A program made the position numbers and the translations under genes. DNA of 64,000 bases, taken from Trichomonas vaginalis G3. Taxonomy: Eukaryota > Parabasalia > Trichomonadida > Trichomonadidae. Position 1 is the first letter of the stretch. Each line of letters opens with the position of its first letter. Under the pieces are notes generated by a model. The model saw only the letters and a program-made list of their open reading frames with translations. It did not search any database and was not told the origin of the DNA. The DNA lies in assembly GCF_026262505.1 (NCBI RefSeq), contig NC_067204.1:7287797-7351796 (forward strand), written 5' to 3'. Below are positions 21,788 to 33,389 of this stretch, piece by piece.

Positions 21788-24700
21788 ATGTGTCATAATA
21801 GAACCCATCGGACAAGCTTTACTTTCTTCCTGACTGAGTTTTTAACTCTTTCTTTTCCTTCATTGCCACTACTTTCACTAGATGAAGTTACTTCTTCACT
21901 ACTTTCACTTTGTTCTACTCTTCTTCTTTGGTGTCGCTTTTGGTAACTTGCCCTCTGCTTCAAGTTGTTGCATCTTTGCCTCATGTTCACCTAGTATGTT
22001 GTAAATTTCCCATGTCTTTTTGCCTTTGGGCTCTGGTCGCCCATCTCAGGTAACCTATATCTTAGAAAGATTTTTCATAGTTTGTATTGGATCTTCGCGT
22101 ATGTTTTGCATGACTCTTTCCTGAGTTTCCGGTTCAAGCTTCTAAATATTAGCTTGTCCATATGGAATAAGCTCGTTTCCAATATATGTTTTGTAGCCAT
22201 TCTGGTTTTCTTTCCATGTAACCAATAATATCTTTTGTGAATGGGAAAGCTTTTACCCAATGTTTCAGTCTTGCGTCATTTATTTCTGTAGTTGGTTTTA
22301 TTTTGTCAAGGAACTGTTTTTCAATACTAACATTTCATTTGGTACTGTCCATTTGAGTTTTCTTAAATATTCATCCCTTCTCAGTTCATTGTCTGCAAAG
22401 TAAGTTTTTATGACATTTTGTAAACTTTCGTTTGCAAGGTCATGTACAATAGGTTCTCTTCCTTCTATCTCCCTAACTTTCTTTCTAAACTCTTCCACCA
22501 AATATACCATTCTTATGGTTCTGTGTAGTTTTCTTTGAGATAAATGTTCTAGAACGTCAGGTGTTATATATTCCATCAGCCATGTTCATTTCATACTGGT
22601 CCAAAATATGCTGCATGTTTCATAATCTTTCAATGGCATTAAAGCCGCGCTGAAAATACCAGCTATATCTGGTTCACCATCACTTCCATTGCGTCTACAA
22701 CTTCTTGGAATTGTGGTTGTAAGTTTATGAACCACCTATCCGGATTAGCTTTATGACCCCATCTCATTGTAGTTCCATAGTCTGCAGAAACAAAAGTAGG
22801 TTTGTTTCCATATTGGTTAGGTTCTGAATGAACTTTAAACAATGTTTCATTTCTATATGTTTGTTGAATTTAACCTTTTATTTTCACCGAGTTCAGCCAA
22901 AAGATTGAACGTTATATGGTCGTAAGTAAAAAGGAATTGTTGTATTTGCGTACATTTTCTTTCAGTACTTCCATTCTATGCTGAATATTTTCATCTGATG
23001 TTGGAGTCTTTTGTATGTCGGCGAACATTTTTCGATATTCTTCTACAATGTCAGCTGAATTTTTCTTAGACTCTTGGAAAGATCATATTCTCCGCATACT
23101 CTTGTTGAGGGTCAAGTTTTTTCGGCTGTTCCAAAATCTTCATCTAGTTCTGTGAAGTTAGTTTCCAAAGGAGGGACTTGTTCGTTTCCTTCAGGCTCTT
23201 CTAGCTGTTGTTGCTGAACTATTTCTCCATGTCTGGTTGTATCTGAACTTCTCTGTGGAGTTTCTGTACCTCATGCTGGCATTTCATATATTCCGAGACC
23301 GTTTTTAACAAGTTCCCTATTTAAGCCATCCGCATTCATAAGCCCTTTTCTCTTTCGTTCCGTCTCTATTTTTTACGCGTTTCATGAAGATAGTTGATTA
23401 TCATTTATCTCTGACACCAAATATCTGGAGTAAATCATCCATGTCATTGGATGATATGCTATTAAATCATATCCCTTAGCGAGCTTGTATTTTCCAGTTT
23501 GAAATTATATCCATTTGGTGCTGAACCATAAGCTAAATAGGTTCGGGTCAGTATTTCCTTCCTTGAACTTTCTAATAGCTTCTTTATAATCTGTCACTAA
23601 AGTCAAGAGTATCTGGGTAACCATAATTTTCCTTAAGCATTTTTAAGAATTCCTGGTTTCCTTGTTCTCTAACTTCTTTATGTCTGCTGTCTGTTTTGTG
23701 TTGTGGTGCTGGATTTTTGAACGTTTGGTTGTGGTGCTGGATTTTGAACTGTTGTTGTGGTGCAGTGTTTTGAACTGTTGGTTGTGGGCAGTGTTTTGAA
23801 CTGTTGGTTGTTGTGTTGGTTGTGTTTGGTTTGGTGCATGCCTGTGTCTGTGTCCATGTGACGATGTAAATGTTTTAGGTAGTCCTGGTGCAGGTGCTTC
23901 TCTTGGAGGGTTTGTGTAAATAAGTTCGTAGCTATATAATAGTTCCACCAGCTGGTATATAAGTTCCACCAGCTGTATATAAGTTCACCAGCTGGCACAT
24001 ATGTTCCATCTGCAGCATAATGTCCCTACCTGATTTTTTCGTTTTTAAGAAGGCATTTACTAGTCTTTTTGGCTGTTGTAACTCTTTTTCTTGACTTTCC
24101 ACAACAGTTGCTCTAAGCGGTCATAGGCACTTTGAACTGCCTGTCTCGTTGCTGCATCTGTTATTTTCGTCATATTTTGTGCTACTTCTCTTAACTCTTT
24201 GTCGAAACCTTCAGACTTCAGTTTCTTTCCAGATGAGAAGTCGTTCACTAGTTCACCTTACTATGAAGAGCTTCGAAGGCGTTTTAAAGTCAGCATTCAT
24301 TAAAGCTTCATTTGAACTGTCTTCATCGCTTGTATTTTGTCCTTATTGACCCTATAAGCTGGGCTGCTTTAGCGTTGGCTTGGGCATCTAACCAGTCATA
24401 TTAGCTTTTTATATATTCTGCGCTTTTCATTGCTTTTTGCATGGCTGCGTCGTATTTTTACTTCTTGTGCTAAGTTTTCATACTGTCGGTTTGGTTTTGC
24501 AACTGTAAAAGTTTTTGCCTTTACATTTGCTTCAACCTTCTTTTTAATACTCATCGCTATCCATATATGTCTTCAGGGCTTTTTGTTTTTCTCTTCATCT
24601 TTCAGTACTTTATATTGAGTAGTATGGTTTTTCAAATTTATAACATCTTGTTCCATTTTTGCTACTTCTGCTGCTTTTTCTGACACTTTTTTCGCATATT

Positions 24701-25130
24701 CCTCTGTACTTAGTTCTTTCAGTTGTTCTTCTTTCTTCTTTTCTCTACGTTTAACTCATGAGTTTCTTTGTTGTCTGTCATATTCTAGTTTCTTTCGTTT
24801 TCACTTATTTGTTCTGTATGTCTATGTTTGACTTTTTGACATCTGTTATTTGATTTTTGAGTGAACTCAAATTCATTTGACTTTGAGGGTTATAAAGCTG
24901 TTCCGTCTGCAGCTCACCATAGCCTGCCATTTTTGCTAAAAGTGCCGCTCTTAAACCCCACTCTGTGCACCAACATCGTCTAAAAGCATAGGGTTCTTGA
25001 CATTTGTTTGCAACATAGTGGGGTCATTCATATTTGTTGTTGCAACTGTTGTTTGTGGTGTCAGTTTTACTATTGGATGTTTCAATGCTCCCTTCCTCTT
25101 ACGTATATTCTTACGTAGCTTACGTGGCAT
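21788..25130 (-). pseudogene. Relic of the 1112-aa Maverick protein
   Basis: Counterpart of 35939-39277, keeping the basic start (MPRKLRKNIRKRKGALKHP) and the Pro/Thr/Gln repeat zone. Many breaks. Confidence 0.8.
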
Positions 25131-25359
25131 TTTAAGTGAAGTAAAAAACGGTTTTTGACAGATGTTTATATGACACTTTTTGTTCAGCACAAAAAACTAC
25201 TCGGTCAAAGTGTTGTCAGTTTTGTAAAATAACCGTCTTATCTCATTCTATAAGTGGGAAAAGGCTTCTCAAAGTATACTTCTTTGGAACGCCTGTAACT
25301 TTTCCTGTAGCGACGATAGACCCTTACTTGTCCGGACAAAGTTATACTAAACATCTTCA

Positions 25360-25413
25360 GGGCTAGAGGGCACGAAGTGCCTGGAGACCCCACTACCTTT
25401 TTTTTTTTTTTTT
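25360..25413. other. Maverick terminal hairpin and T16 tract (piece D)
   Basis: Same GGGCT...GGCAC-GAA-GTGCC hairpin and CCACTACC as in the other pieces, here followed by 16 T. The non-Maverick sequence after it (25414-25514) shows no feature. Confidence 0.85.
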
Positions 25414-25522
25414 GACCAATAGTACAAATCACATTGTCAATTACCATACAGTGTAGTAGGTTGTTGAAGTTAAAAAAAGTTTTAATTTTTTTTTCAAAAT
25501 TTTTTTACATAAATAAAAAAAG

Positions 25523-26890
25523 TATGGCATTCCAAACGGGAACCGCGGTTGGTTACCATGGATTTCCGTCACCGGTCACATTTTAAAGATTTTTAAAGCC
25601 TTATAAAAATATGCTTTGTAAATCATTTTTTGTAAATCGGCAAAAATTTGGTAATTTTCTTCAACTAATAAATCTGCGAATAGCATTTATAATACAAGAA
25701 CAATCTTTTAAAATGCGTTTGATTCATTTTTTGTATAATTTCATATAGGCATATATTATTCCGGGACTTTCCGTGATTTTACCGTAAAATCATTAGTTTA
25801 CACCAATTTTTCCGTATTTTGAATAGTTTACTGCACTTTTCCGTAAAATTGAGTTACGGGAATCCGCAAAATTCCGGACCTCTTTTATAAGAATATAATA
25901 ATAATATTTGATAAAAAGATATATTATTTATATTTTTGATTTTTGAATTACGGAAAAGTGAATTGTTAACTTGATTTTTTTTATATGGTTAATTTTTCAA
26001 ATGATATTATGAAGATCTAAAATATTAAAAGTAAAAATTGAATTACGGAAAAAGTGAGGTCAAAAGTGAAATAATTTGCAGAACAATTTTCATTGAAATA
26101 AGACATTGAGTATCACACTTTAGTGAATAAACATCTATAAGAATGAAGTGTTTTGAAGCTGAAATAATATTGAATAGAAATTAATTTTTTCTGAAATTTT
26201 GAATGAAATTATGGGAAATAAAAAAATTACTAATATTGTATTATACAAATATATTATTTAAAGGAAAATGATGCTGATAGAAACGATGAAAAATTTGAAA
26301 ACTTTACAATTAATTTATGTTCGTTAACCACAGAGCTTGCAATCCAAGCTCACGTTAGACTAAAGAGTTAAGTCGTCTAAGGGATATCCAACATATATTT
26401 AATAATCTAATGTTTGTGACAAATATTCAACATAAAATTAAGTTTTCGTTTCGTTACAAGGCATTCATACTTTGGAGATATCATATTTAATGTACAGAAA
26501 AGTTAATATTAAACAATACATGCTAAAGAATTAATAAATAAGATAATAAAATAAATTTATACGTAATTACTTTCATTTAATATGCTTTATGCTGTATAAT
26601 ATTGATTAAGAGGCATTAAAAGGTTCCATAGTCTGCTTTTATAGGCAAGATTTTTGATAAAAATTTAAAATTTTGAAAAATGATGAGAAAAGGAAAAAAA
26701 AGGTAAATGAGAGCAAGAGGAGGGAAAAAAAAGAAAAAGAAAAGAAAGGGAAGGGAAAAATAAAAGAAAGAAGGACATATAAAAATTTAGATGCGCATTC
26801 TTAATGCCGAGGCGGCTTGCCGCCGAGGCGCGATTTTTTTAGGCCTCTACGGTAACCCGGCAATGTTTTTTTAAATCTTGTACAGCCCTA
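25523..26890. mobile_element. hAT-like MITE, copy 2 (empty-site copy)
   Basis: Same family as 4827-6937: it begins TATGGCATTCC and ends GTACAGCCCTA. It has its own 8-bp target duplication AAAAAAAG (25515-25522 and 26891-26898), so it moved independently rather than by segmental duplication. It is 1368 bp with several small length differences from copy 1 and no nested element. The right end lies in the 3' flank of the coiled-coil gene that ends at 26913, 22 bp from its stop codon. Confidence 0.88.
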
Positions 26891-26912
26891 AAAAAAAGAA
26901 AAAAAATTAATT

Positions 26913-28757
26913 TTAAAACTTAAATGGTGGATTATTATTTCCACCGAAATCAGGGTCATTCTTGAACTCCAAGAGTGTTTTCTCCTTGATTGCGTTACTC
27001 AATTTACTCCTCAAAACTCCATTCAATTCGTTCAATTCGTTATTCTTCTTCTGCAATTCTTGGATTTGTTTGTTTGCACCATCCAACGAAACCTGGAGAG
27101 ATTCAACTTTCCTTTCTAATGCTGGATCTTCCTCTGCTTTAGCGGAAACTCTGCTTCCTCCTTCGATATTCTTGATGGCGTGTGCCTGAAGAATTTGGAC
27201 TTTTTCTGCCAATTGTTTGTTTTCTGACACCAATTTTTCATCAATTTTTCCTCCGTCGAGAAGGAACTCGTTTAATTGGTTCTGCAAGTTATCTCTATCC
27301 TTTATCAATTGGTTGTTCTGCGATTTCAATGAATCAGCCTTACTCTGTGCAATTTTCAACTTTTCTTGCAAATCTTTCAATTTTTCTTCATTTTCATCTT
27401 TTTCTTTTTGAATTTCTTCGATTTCTTCATTGAGTTTGTCATTCTGGTTTCCTAAATCTTCAATAGACACTGATTGTTCGCTGATTGTTCTTTCCTTTTC
27501 AGCCATTTGCTTTTTGATTTGGAACAAATCATCTTTTGATTCTTGGAGTTGTCTCTTTGATTGCGACAAATCTTTTTTAGCTTGGGAAAGTTCTTCCTCG
27601 AGTTTCTCTTTTTCATCGGTTAATTCATCGAGTTCTTTCTCAGCTTGCAACAAATCATTTTCCAAGTTGTTGATTTTCTCAATCAATTCCTTGTTTTCTT
27701 TTTGCAATTCATCCCTTTGTTTGTTGGAATCTTTGCATTGATCTGCAGCAAACAAATACTGTTCATTCAGTTTCTGGTTCTCTCTCTCAAGCTCTTGGAT
27801 TTTGTCGTCTTGTTCATATGAAACAGCTAAAACTTTTTCTAAATCTTGGCACTTTTTGACGGCTTCATCTTTTTCTCTTTTCACTTCACTTCTTTCACGT
27901 TTGAAAGCAGCCAATTCATCAGAAGATTGTTGGAGTTTAATCTTGAGATCATTCTTTTCTACGAAGAGTTTATTGATCTCTGATTCGTTTTGTTTGATTT
28001 GTTCTTCTTTGTTCTTTATTTGCGAATTCAACAAATCAATTTGTTTTTCTTTTGCAGAGATTTCTTCAGCCAATCCTTTATTAACTGTCTGCAAGTTCTG
28101 GTATTTGTCTTCTATGTTCGATTTAGGTGTCTTGGTTTCTTCAATTTGTGGTTTAAAGTTTGTCACTTTCCGTGTCAATTCTTTAACTTTTTCTTCCAAA
28201 TTTTCTGATTTCTTGATATAGAAATCTCTTTGTTCTTCGAGTTCATTTACTTGTGACTTCAATGACTCCAAATCATCTTCTTCCTCATCTTTAGTCTGTG
28301 AACTATTTAAGGTTAATGAAGTGTTTGCATCATCCAATTTTGCCAAAGCATATTTGAGGTCTTCTTTTGCATCTGCGAGTTCTTCTTTGAGTTTTTCTAT
28401 TTCGGAATCTTTTTGTTGGATCTGTTCTTCGATGTTTTCTGCGAAATCATTCTTTTGTTGTACTGGTGTTGATGGTTGTGAAGAAACCTGTTGTTGCAAC
28501 TTGGAGTTTTCGTATTCCAACAAATCAATTTTTCCTTTCATTTCTTCTAATGATGGTTTGTCTTCTTTGACACCATCGGAATCAATCTTGTGCTTCATCA
28601 ATGTGTTTTCTTCTTCCAATTCATGAACTCTGTCCATTGCTGTCTTAAATGCAGCATCTGCATTTTCTTTGTCTTTCTCCAACTTATTCAACTGTTTCTT
28701 CAACTTCGAAATCTCTCTACTCTGTTCCTGTATCTGATACATCAACATCTCATTGTC
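26913..28757 (-). pseudogene. Coiled-coil protein gene, 5' end cut off by Maverick B
   Basis: The first Met inside the open frame is at 28748 (MLMYQIQEQSREISKLKKQL). The frame continues upstream (codons for Asp-Asn-Glu) and then enters Maverick sequence at about 28758 without a proper start, so the original N-terminus is missing. What remains is 611 residues of coiled coil with a short non-coil tail ending GGNNNPPFKF. It is the same broad class as the 1362-aa protein at 9451, but its tail differs and it is not a simple copy. Whether the remnant is expressed from within the Maverick is unknown. The MITE at 25523 sits just past its stop. Confidence 0.75.
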
Positions 28758-29040
28758 ATGAGGTGAAAAAACAGGTGAGAAAACGGGTGAGATCTCACCT
28801 CTTCACCTAAACATTATTTTTGCTGAATTCAGCACAAAATTCTGAGTAAAATGGCATATGCTTGCTTCCCTCGGAAAACCGAGAGAAGAGATTCCGTACG
28901 AAAACAGTGAAGAACAGCGAGTAAGTAAAAAAACCCAGTCGCCAAAACTCTATGAAAACAGTGAAAAATAACAGAGTATTTTGACAACTTCAAACAAGTA
29001 GGGTAGATGACACTTTTTCTATTAAACCGTTTTGACATTT
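28758..29040. repeat. Palindromic noncoding block at the inner edge of Maverick B
   Basis: It starts with GGTGAAAAAACAGGTGAG and the palindrome GGTGAGATCTCACC, then a small CTCGG-AAAA-CCGAG hairpin near 28875. The same block is at 14960-15240 in piece D. No convincing gene. Confidence 0.7.
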
Positions 29041-29046
29041 CTCATG

Positions 29047-29223
29047 AGTGAGTATAGTTCTGCCGAACCATTGGAAGAGAAGAAGTACCCTTGCTGGCAA
29101 AAGACAAAAATAGTTGCCTTAGTTGTCATTGCAATTGTACTCGTAATTGAATTCATTGTACTTCTCTTCACGTACCTAAAACTCAAGGACGGCATATGCT
29201 TTAAGAAGCTACCATCTTACTAA
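29047..29223 (+). CDS. Small single-span membrane protein (Maverick B)
   Basis: A 58-aa frame starting MSEYSSAEPLEEKKYPCWQK with one long hydrophobic helix (IVALVVIAIVLVIEFIVLLF) and a short basic C-terminus. Start chosen at the second ATG of the frame (an alternative lies at 29032). It converges on the ATPase gene, 19 bp away. A decayed copy is at 15247. Function unknown. Confidence 0.55.
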   Translation, partial: SEYSSAEPLEEKKYPCWQKTKIVALVVIAIVLVIEFIVLLFTYLKLKDGICFKKLPSY

Positions 29224-29242
29224 GACTAAACACTTACATTTT

Positions 29243-30220
29243 TCAAGCTTGACTTTTTACAATTTGAACTTTGTTTGCGTAGATATGAATTCTGAAAGAA
29301 GTATGAGGGTCTTGTATGACTTTATACTTCTCCCATAGTTCATATCTGTCAAACTTACCTGCCATGGACTCTTTCATAAGTTCCATGAAATCGTCTTCGG
29401 ACAATCCGGGGAAAAGTATAATGTCAGTAAGTATTCTTTTAACATCCTTACTTAAACTCTTTGCTGTCTGTACACATATTACGACTGAGATGTTAAAGTG
29501 TCTGAGCTTCTTAAGAATTCGACACATATCTTGTTCTCTATTCTTTAACAAAGGATGAGAAGCAAAGTCATCTAAGATAAGAAGACATCTATGAGGGTAA
29601 GTCTTCCAATCGTAAGATTGCAATTTCTTCGAAATGTATTCTATCTCTTTCTGTTTGTTTCTGAAGTGTTTCTTCTCTAATATTCTCTGCATTTCCTCAT
29701 TTGGGTCTTTAAACTTAGAATTTATATACTCATTTATAGCATTATACTTCAAAACTCTTCTTTGGTACTTCTTTATCCAATCTAACAACTCAGTATCCTT
29801 TATACATACTAACTTAGACTTCTTTATAATATCTTTGAACGAATTGACGGTTTGGTCAAATTGACCAGAAGTACTACAAATTACTACTAACTCATAGAAT
29901 GGGTTCTTCTCATCTAGTTCTTGTTGTTGTGCAGCCATTTTAAGATAAGTGAAAGTCTTACCCGACCCAGGTGGTGCAATTAGACCTGTTATACCATTCT
30001 GAGCAAATAAGAACTTGTCATGTATAGGCTTTATCTGAGCATTTTCTAACTTCCTCTTGTTCTTGTTTAAAACATTCTCAAATTTCTTGTCAATGTCAGC
30101 AAACTTTTTTTCTAACATATTTTTAGAAAAATTAAAATTTTTATCTTTTAGAAAATGTCTAGCGATTTCGCTATCTATATTCGAGACAAGCTTTTCGACA
30201 GCAAAACATCTGTCGACCAT
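29243..30220 (-). CDS. A32-like genome-packaging ATPase (Maverick B)
   Basis: A 325-aa protein with a Walker A motif (GLIAPPGSGKT, about residues 76-86), a Walker B motif (LLILDDFA) and a following sensor-like CVQTAKS stretch. This is the layout of FtsK/HerA-type packaging ATPases found in Polintons and related viruses, which drive DNA into capsids. The frame looks whole. It lies in the usual morphogenesis cluster with the capsid genes. Confidence 0.85.
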   Translation of the reverse strand: MVDRCFAVEKLVSNIDSEIARHFLKDKNFNFSKNMLEKKFADIDKKFENVLNKNKRKLENAQIKPIHDKFLFAQNGITGLIAPPGSGKTFTYLKMAAQQQELDEKNPFYELVVICSTSGQFDQTVNSFKDIIKKSKLVCIKDTELLDWIKKYQRRVLKYNAINEYINSKFKDPNEEMQRILEKKHFRNKQKEIEYISKKLQSYDWKTYPHRCLLILDDFASHPLLKNREQDMCRILKKLRHFNISVVICVQTAKSLSKDVKRILTDIILFPGLSEDDFMELMKESMAGKFDRYELWEKYKVIQDPHTSFRIHIYANKVQIVKSQA

Positions 30221-30388
30221 AAAATCTTACATAGTGTAAACAAGAAAGGTGAATTTGTTCTAAAGTTCTGTTTCTGGGAATATGACAAGAACCATAAAAC
30301 ATTCAAGAGAGTCTTAAAATTTGTCAATGACAGACTTGTTGACAGAGATGACGCCTCTTGGAAAGATGAAGTCCAACAAAATTCTTAG
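30155..30388 (+). CDS. Hypothetical 77-aa Maverick protein
   Basis: It starts MSSDFAIYIRDKLFDSKTS and overlaps the 5' end of the minus-strand ATPase gene by 66 bp. Charged, with no membrane helix. A decayed copy is in piece D at about 16355-16590. Unrecognised. Confidence 0.45.
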   Translation: MSSDFAIYIRDKLFDSKTSVDHKILHSVNKKGEFVLKFCFWEYDKNHKTFKRVLKFVNDRLVDRDDASWKDEVQQNS

Positions 30389-30554
30389 AATGCAAAGAAG
30401 ACACATGCGCTGTTCTGAAGATGAAATAGAAAACAGAATAGATGAGCTATTAAAGGACAAAGAACTTTTACATAAATATGGTTGCGCCAAATTTGACATA
30501 ACTCCACCAAAAAGAAGAAGAGAGAAAAGAAAGAAAAGAAAGAAAAGAAAGTAG
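30366..30554 (+). CDS. Small basic-tailed Maverick protein
   Basis: From MKSNKILRMQRRHMRCSEDE to a run of Lys and Arg at the C-terminus, 62 aa. It overlaps the preceding 77-aa gene by 23 bp in another frame. The basic tail suggests nucleic-acid binding; function unknown. Confidence 0.4.
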   Translation: MKSNKILRMQRRHMRCSEDEIENRIDELLKDKELLHKYGCAKFDITPPKRRREKRKKRKKRK

Positions 30555-30626
30555 AAGAAGAGAAGAAAGAACCTGAACCAGTTCCAGAGAAAAAGAAATT
30601 TGACATGTAAAAATAAAATTTTATTT

Positions 30627-31046
30627 TTAGAACATTTCTGGGTCAATGTCAATGTTCTCTTCCTCTTTAGGAGCAAACACTGGCTTAGACTCTAAAATCT
30701 TTTTACCCAATTTACCTTGAACTTCTACAACTTTAGACTCATAATATTCATAGTCGTCTGCTTTCTTTGGTTCATAAGGTATAACAAGTTTGTATGCTTT
30801 GCCTTCTTTAAGGTTTGAAAACCTTCTGTCAAAACTTTCTTTGACTGCTAACAAACCTTCTATGTCTAAGTCTTCAAATTTCGCACCATTTTTAGTCACA
30901 ATAGCAAACTTAACTGGTTCGATGTTCCAAACTTTGCTGAATGAAGACTTTTCAAAATGGTAGAAGTAAACATTCAAATATGTGAATGGGTCTAGTTCTT
31001 CTTTAAGTCCTGACATGTACTTGTTTACTGAGATGAATTTCGTCAT
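30627..31046 (-). CDS. Hypothetical 139-aa Maverick protein
   Basis: It starts MTKFISVNKYMSGLKEELDP and ends in the acidic NIDIDPEMF. The body alternates charged and aromatic residues (VWNIEPVKFAIVTKNGAKF). An acidic C-terminal tail and small size would suit a single-stranded-DNA-binding or similar replication accessory protein next to the helicase, but that is only a guess. A broken copy is at 16830-17240. Confidence 0.5.
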   Translation of the reverse strand: MTKFISVNKYMSGLKEELDPFTYLNVYFYHFEKSSFSKVWNIEPVKFAIVTKNGAKFEDLDIEGLLAVKESFDRRFSNLKEGKAYKLVIPYEPKKADDYEYYESKVVEVQGKLGKKILESKPVFAPKEEENIDIDPEMF

Positions 31047-31081
31047 CTTTTCTATCGGATAAAAAATATTTTTTTTAAAAT

Positions 31082-32317
31082 TTACTCAGAAAAAATTTTC
31101 TTTGTATATACACCATTCTGAACATCTAAAAGACTTTTGACATTTGCCAAGAATGTACGTTTAGAAGCTGTCATATAACCATATTCTTGACAATATTGTT
31201 TATATTCATCATATAAAGACTTTTCATCTAAACACTCAAAGTCGCTTTCTTCTATGAACAGTTTCATATACACTCTTGTTTGCTTCTAACAATGTTTGTC
31301 TCTCTTCGGTATGTGGAATTTGTCTTGGATTGAACTTAGAAATATCTAATGTCATGAAATATGAGAACAAGTGGTTGTAAAAGTCAGATGTCAAAGTTTC
31401 TGCTAAGTCGTCAAAATATTCTGTATCTTGCATATGAGCTTCTGACGTTCTGACAACTACATATCTTCTGTCAGAACTTTCTAACTTCATCGGAACAGCA
31501 TTGTTTGAAACCATAATGAAGTTTGCAACATTTTCACAAACTCTTTGGTCTTTATACTTTCTTTCAACAACTCCAACTTTGTCTGTTATAAGACTCTTCA
31601 AAGCATCTGAGTTCAAAACTTTTGTTGTATCTATACTTTGAAGTTCATTGCAAACTATAAGTTTCATATTCTCTATTGAGGAGTTAAATTTACCGCAGAT
31701 GTTTTCTAAGTTTGTCATATTCGGGTTCGAATAGCCCTCTAACAGTTTGCACAAAATATCTGTAAAGAATGTGTTCTTACCAGTTCCTTGTTTTCCAATT
31801 ATAATGAGAGCAGTTTCATTCTTAGCACTTGGATGTTGTAAGATGTTTGCAAACCAACATAAGATATACTCATAGACTCTTTCGTTTCCATTGCATATAA
31901 TTTCTTTGACATGGTCTAACCAAGCTTCTATAATATTTTCTTTCCATTCTACTTGTTCATATTTATATCCAGTGAAGATAGAATAGAAGTTTGGAGAAGG
32001 TGTATAGAACTTTATACCTCGAACTGAAAAATCTTCTAACTTTGACAATAAGATATCCCAAGCATCTAACATCTTCATGCCAACTTGTACGACTTTTATT
32101 TTCTTAAGTTTCTGTCTACATTCTTGTTCTGAAACTATTGTTGCTCTTGGTTTGTTAAAGACAACATCCCATTCTTTCATAACATAACATTCTGGGCAGA
32201 GTCGACATAAATGACTAAACGTTTCAAATTCTCGACTGCTTTGTTATAGTCTCGAAATGGACACATATTTCTGAATGCTTGGAAGTCATAAAAATCTGAA
32301 ACATCTATTCTGTACAT
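31082..32317 (-). pseudogene. SF3/D5-like helicase (Maverick B, about two breaks)
   Basis: The central part has a Walker A motif (IIIGKQGTGKNTFF), a Walker B-like stretch (LIVCNELQ) and a downstream VSNNAVPMKLESSDRR segment, the order seen in viral D5/SF3 helicases that unwind the element's DNA. The N-terminal end starts MYRIDVSDFYDF and the C-terminal end looks like a small helical DNA-binding region. Not one uninterrupted frame. Confidence 0.75.
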
Positions 32318-32345
32318 TTTTATAAAAATAAAAAAATTATTTTTT

Positions 32346-33142
32346 TTATTCTTGACTTTGTTGTTGCATTTGTTGCATTTGTTGTTCTTGAGCTATTTGT
32401 TGTTGAAGTTGTTCTTGTAATACAATACTTTCACCAGTTGCATCTTCCAATTCGAAACTTTCTGCCGTCATTGACAAATACATAGGACATAAAAGTTTTA
32501 CAGGAACAAAGTTTGCGTCAACTAATGTCAACGTTATACTTGCCAAAGTGTTTGAGTTCACTAAGGTTGAAAATTCTGCATTCGAATGAACAATAGGCAA
32601 ACCAGCAGAGAAAGTATTGTTTATACGCATAAGTATCTTTTGGTCATAATAGTTTCTGTCGACATTCGAATAACACTTTGAACCTAAGTTTGAAACAATA
32701 TATAAGATTGGTGTGCTTAATGTCAATGGAATAGACATTCCTTGTATGACACCTTTTCCTGTTATAGGAAACTGTTGGTAGTAAAAACCAGAAATAAGTT
32801 TTGTATTATAGCTCATATCGTTTATAGTAAACTCAGTCGGACATCCAACATAATGAAACCTGCTCTAGTTGCAGCACATGTTACACCCGTACTTAAAGTA
32901 TTAAATAAGTCAACAAAACCTGTTGGTGGTATATCTGAGTAAGTATCTTCAAAGGAGTATTTTTTACCATTCACAACAATAAAGTCTTCTGGTGTCAAAA
33001 GAGCAAAACAGGCTTTAGTCGTCATTGTGTTTAAGGTTAGTTTACAATATCGTCCTTGAGGACTTTGTAAGTTTGTTGTTATAGAATTATATGACTCAGG
33101 GTTTTTAGTCGTAATAGTATAAACCATTATATCTTCTGCCAT
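32346..33142 (-). pseudogene. Minor-capsid (penton) candidate (Maverick B, about one break)
   Basis: A beta-rich stretch (VNSNTLASITLTLVDANFVP) with a Gln-rich C-terminal tail, beside the capsid cluster and of a size that fits a single-jelly-roll penton protein. The assignment is by position and general character, not by a recognised motif. Confidence 0.4.
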
Positions 33143-33152
33143 TTATATATAT

Positions 33153-33383
33153 TTAAAAGTTTTTCTGAAAGTGGAGAAGAACTTCATCTAAACTTTCACA
33201 TGGCGTTTCTTGAAGTTCTCTGTCTAAGAAGTTCAAATATTTTGTAAAGACATAGAACTTTCCTTTGTCTACACGAACAAACAAAACAGGGTCTTTCATA
33301 TCGTTCAAAAGTGTGTAAAGTCCTTTACATGAAATAAAGTCTATATTATTTTTCTTCAAACATCTTTCAAGAAGTTTTGACAT
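33153..33383 (-). CDS. Hypothetical 76-aa Maverick protein
   Basis: It starts MSKLLERCLKKNNIDFISCK. A small acidic/basic mixed protein in the minus-strand run towards the capsid gene. Unrecognised. Confidence 0.45.
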   Translation of the reverse strand: MSKLLERCLKKNNIDFISCKGLYTLLNDMKDPVLFVRVDKGKFYVFTKYLNFLDRELQETPCESLDEVLLHFQKNF

Positions 33384-33389
33384 TTTTAC

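Larger units (their letters stand above)
13620..25413. mobile_element. Maverick/Polinton piece D (heavily decayed)
   Basis: Virus-like element fossil. Parts in order: two plus-strand genes not present in piece B, a palindromic block, then relics of the small membrane protein, packaging ATPase, helicase, minor-capsid candidate, major capsid protein and the large minus-strand protein, ending in the hairpin plus T-tract. Gene order matches piece B, but the region holding B's gene at 39747-40775 is absent. It is badly broken, with many breaks (dozens) across nearly every gene. The left limit is uncertain by a few hundred bases. It is older or less accurately assembled than B. Confidence 0.8.

Noticed and set aside
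28829-29038. Minus-strand frame conserved in pieces B and D (also 15032-15304)
   Set aside because: It overlaps the start of the plus-strand membrane protein and a hairpin. Similarity is expected from shared element DNA, and the peptide has no coding character.
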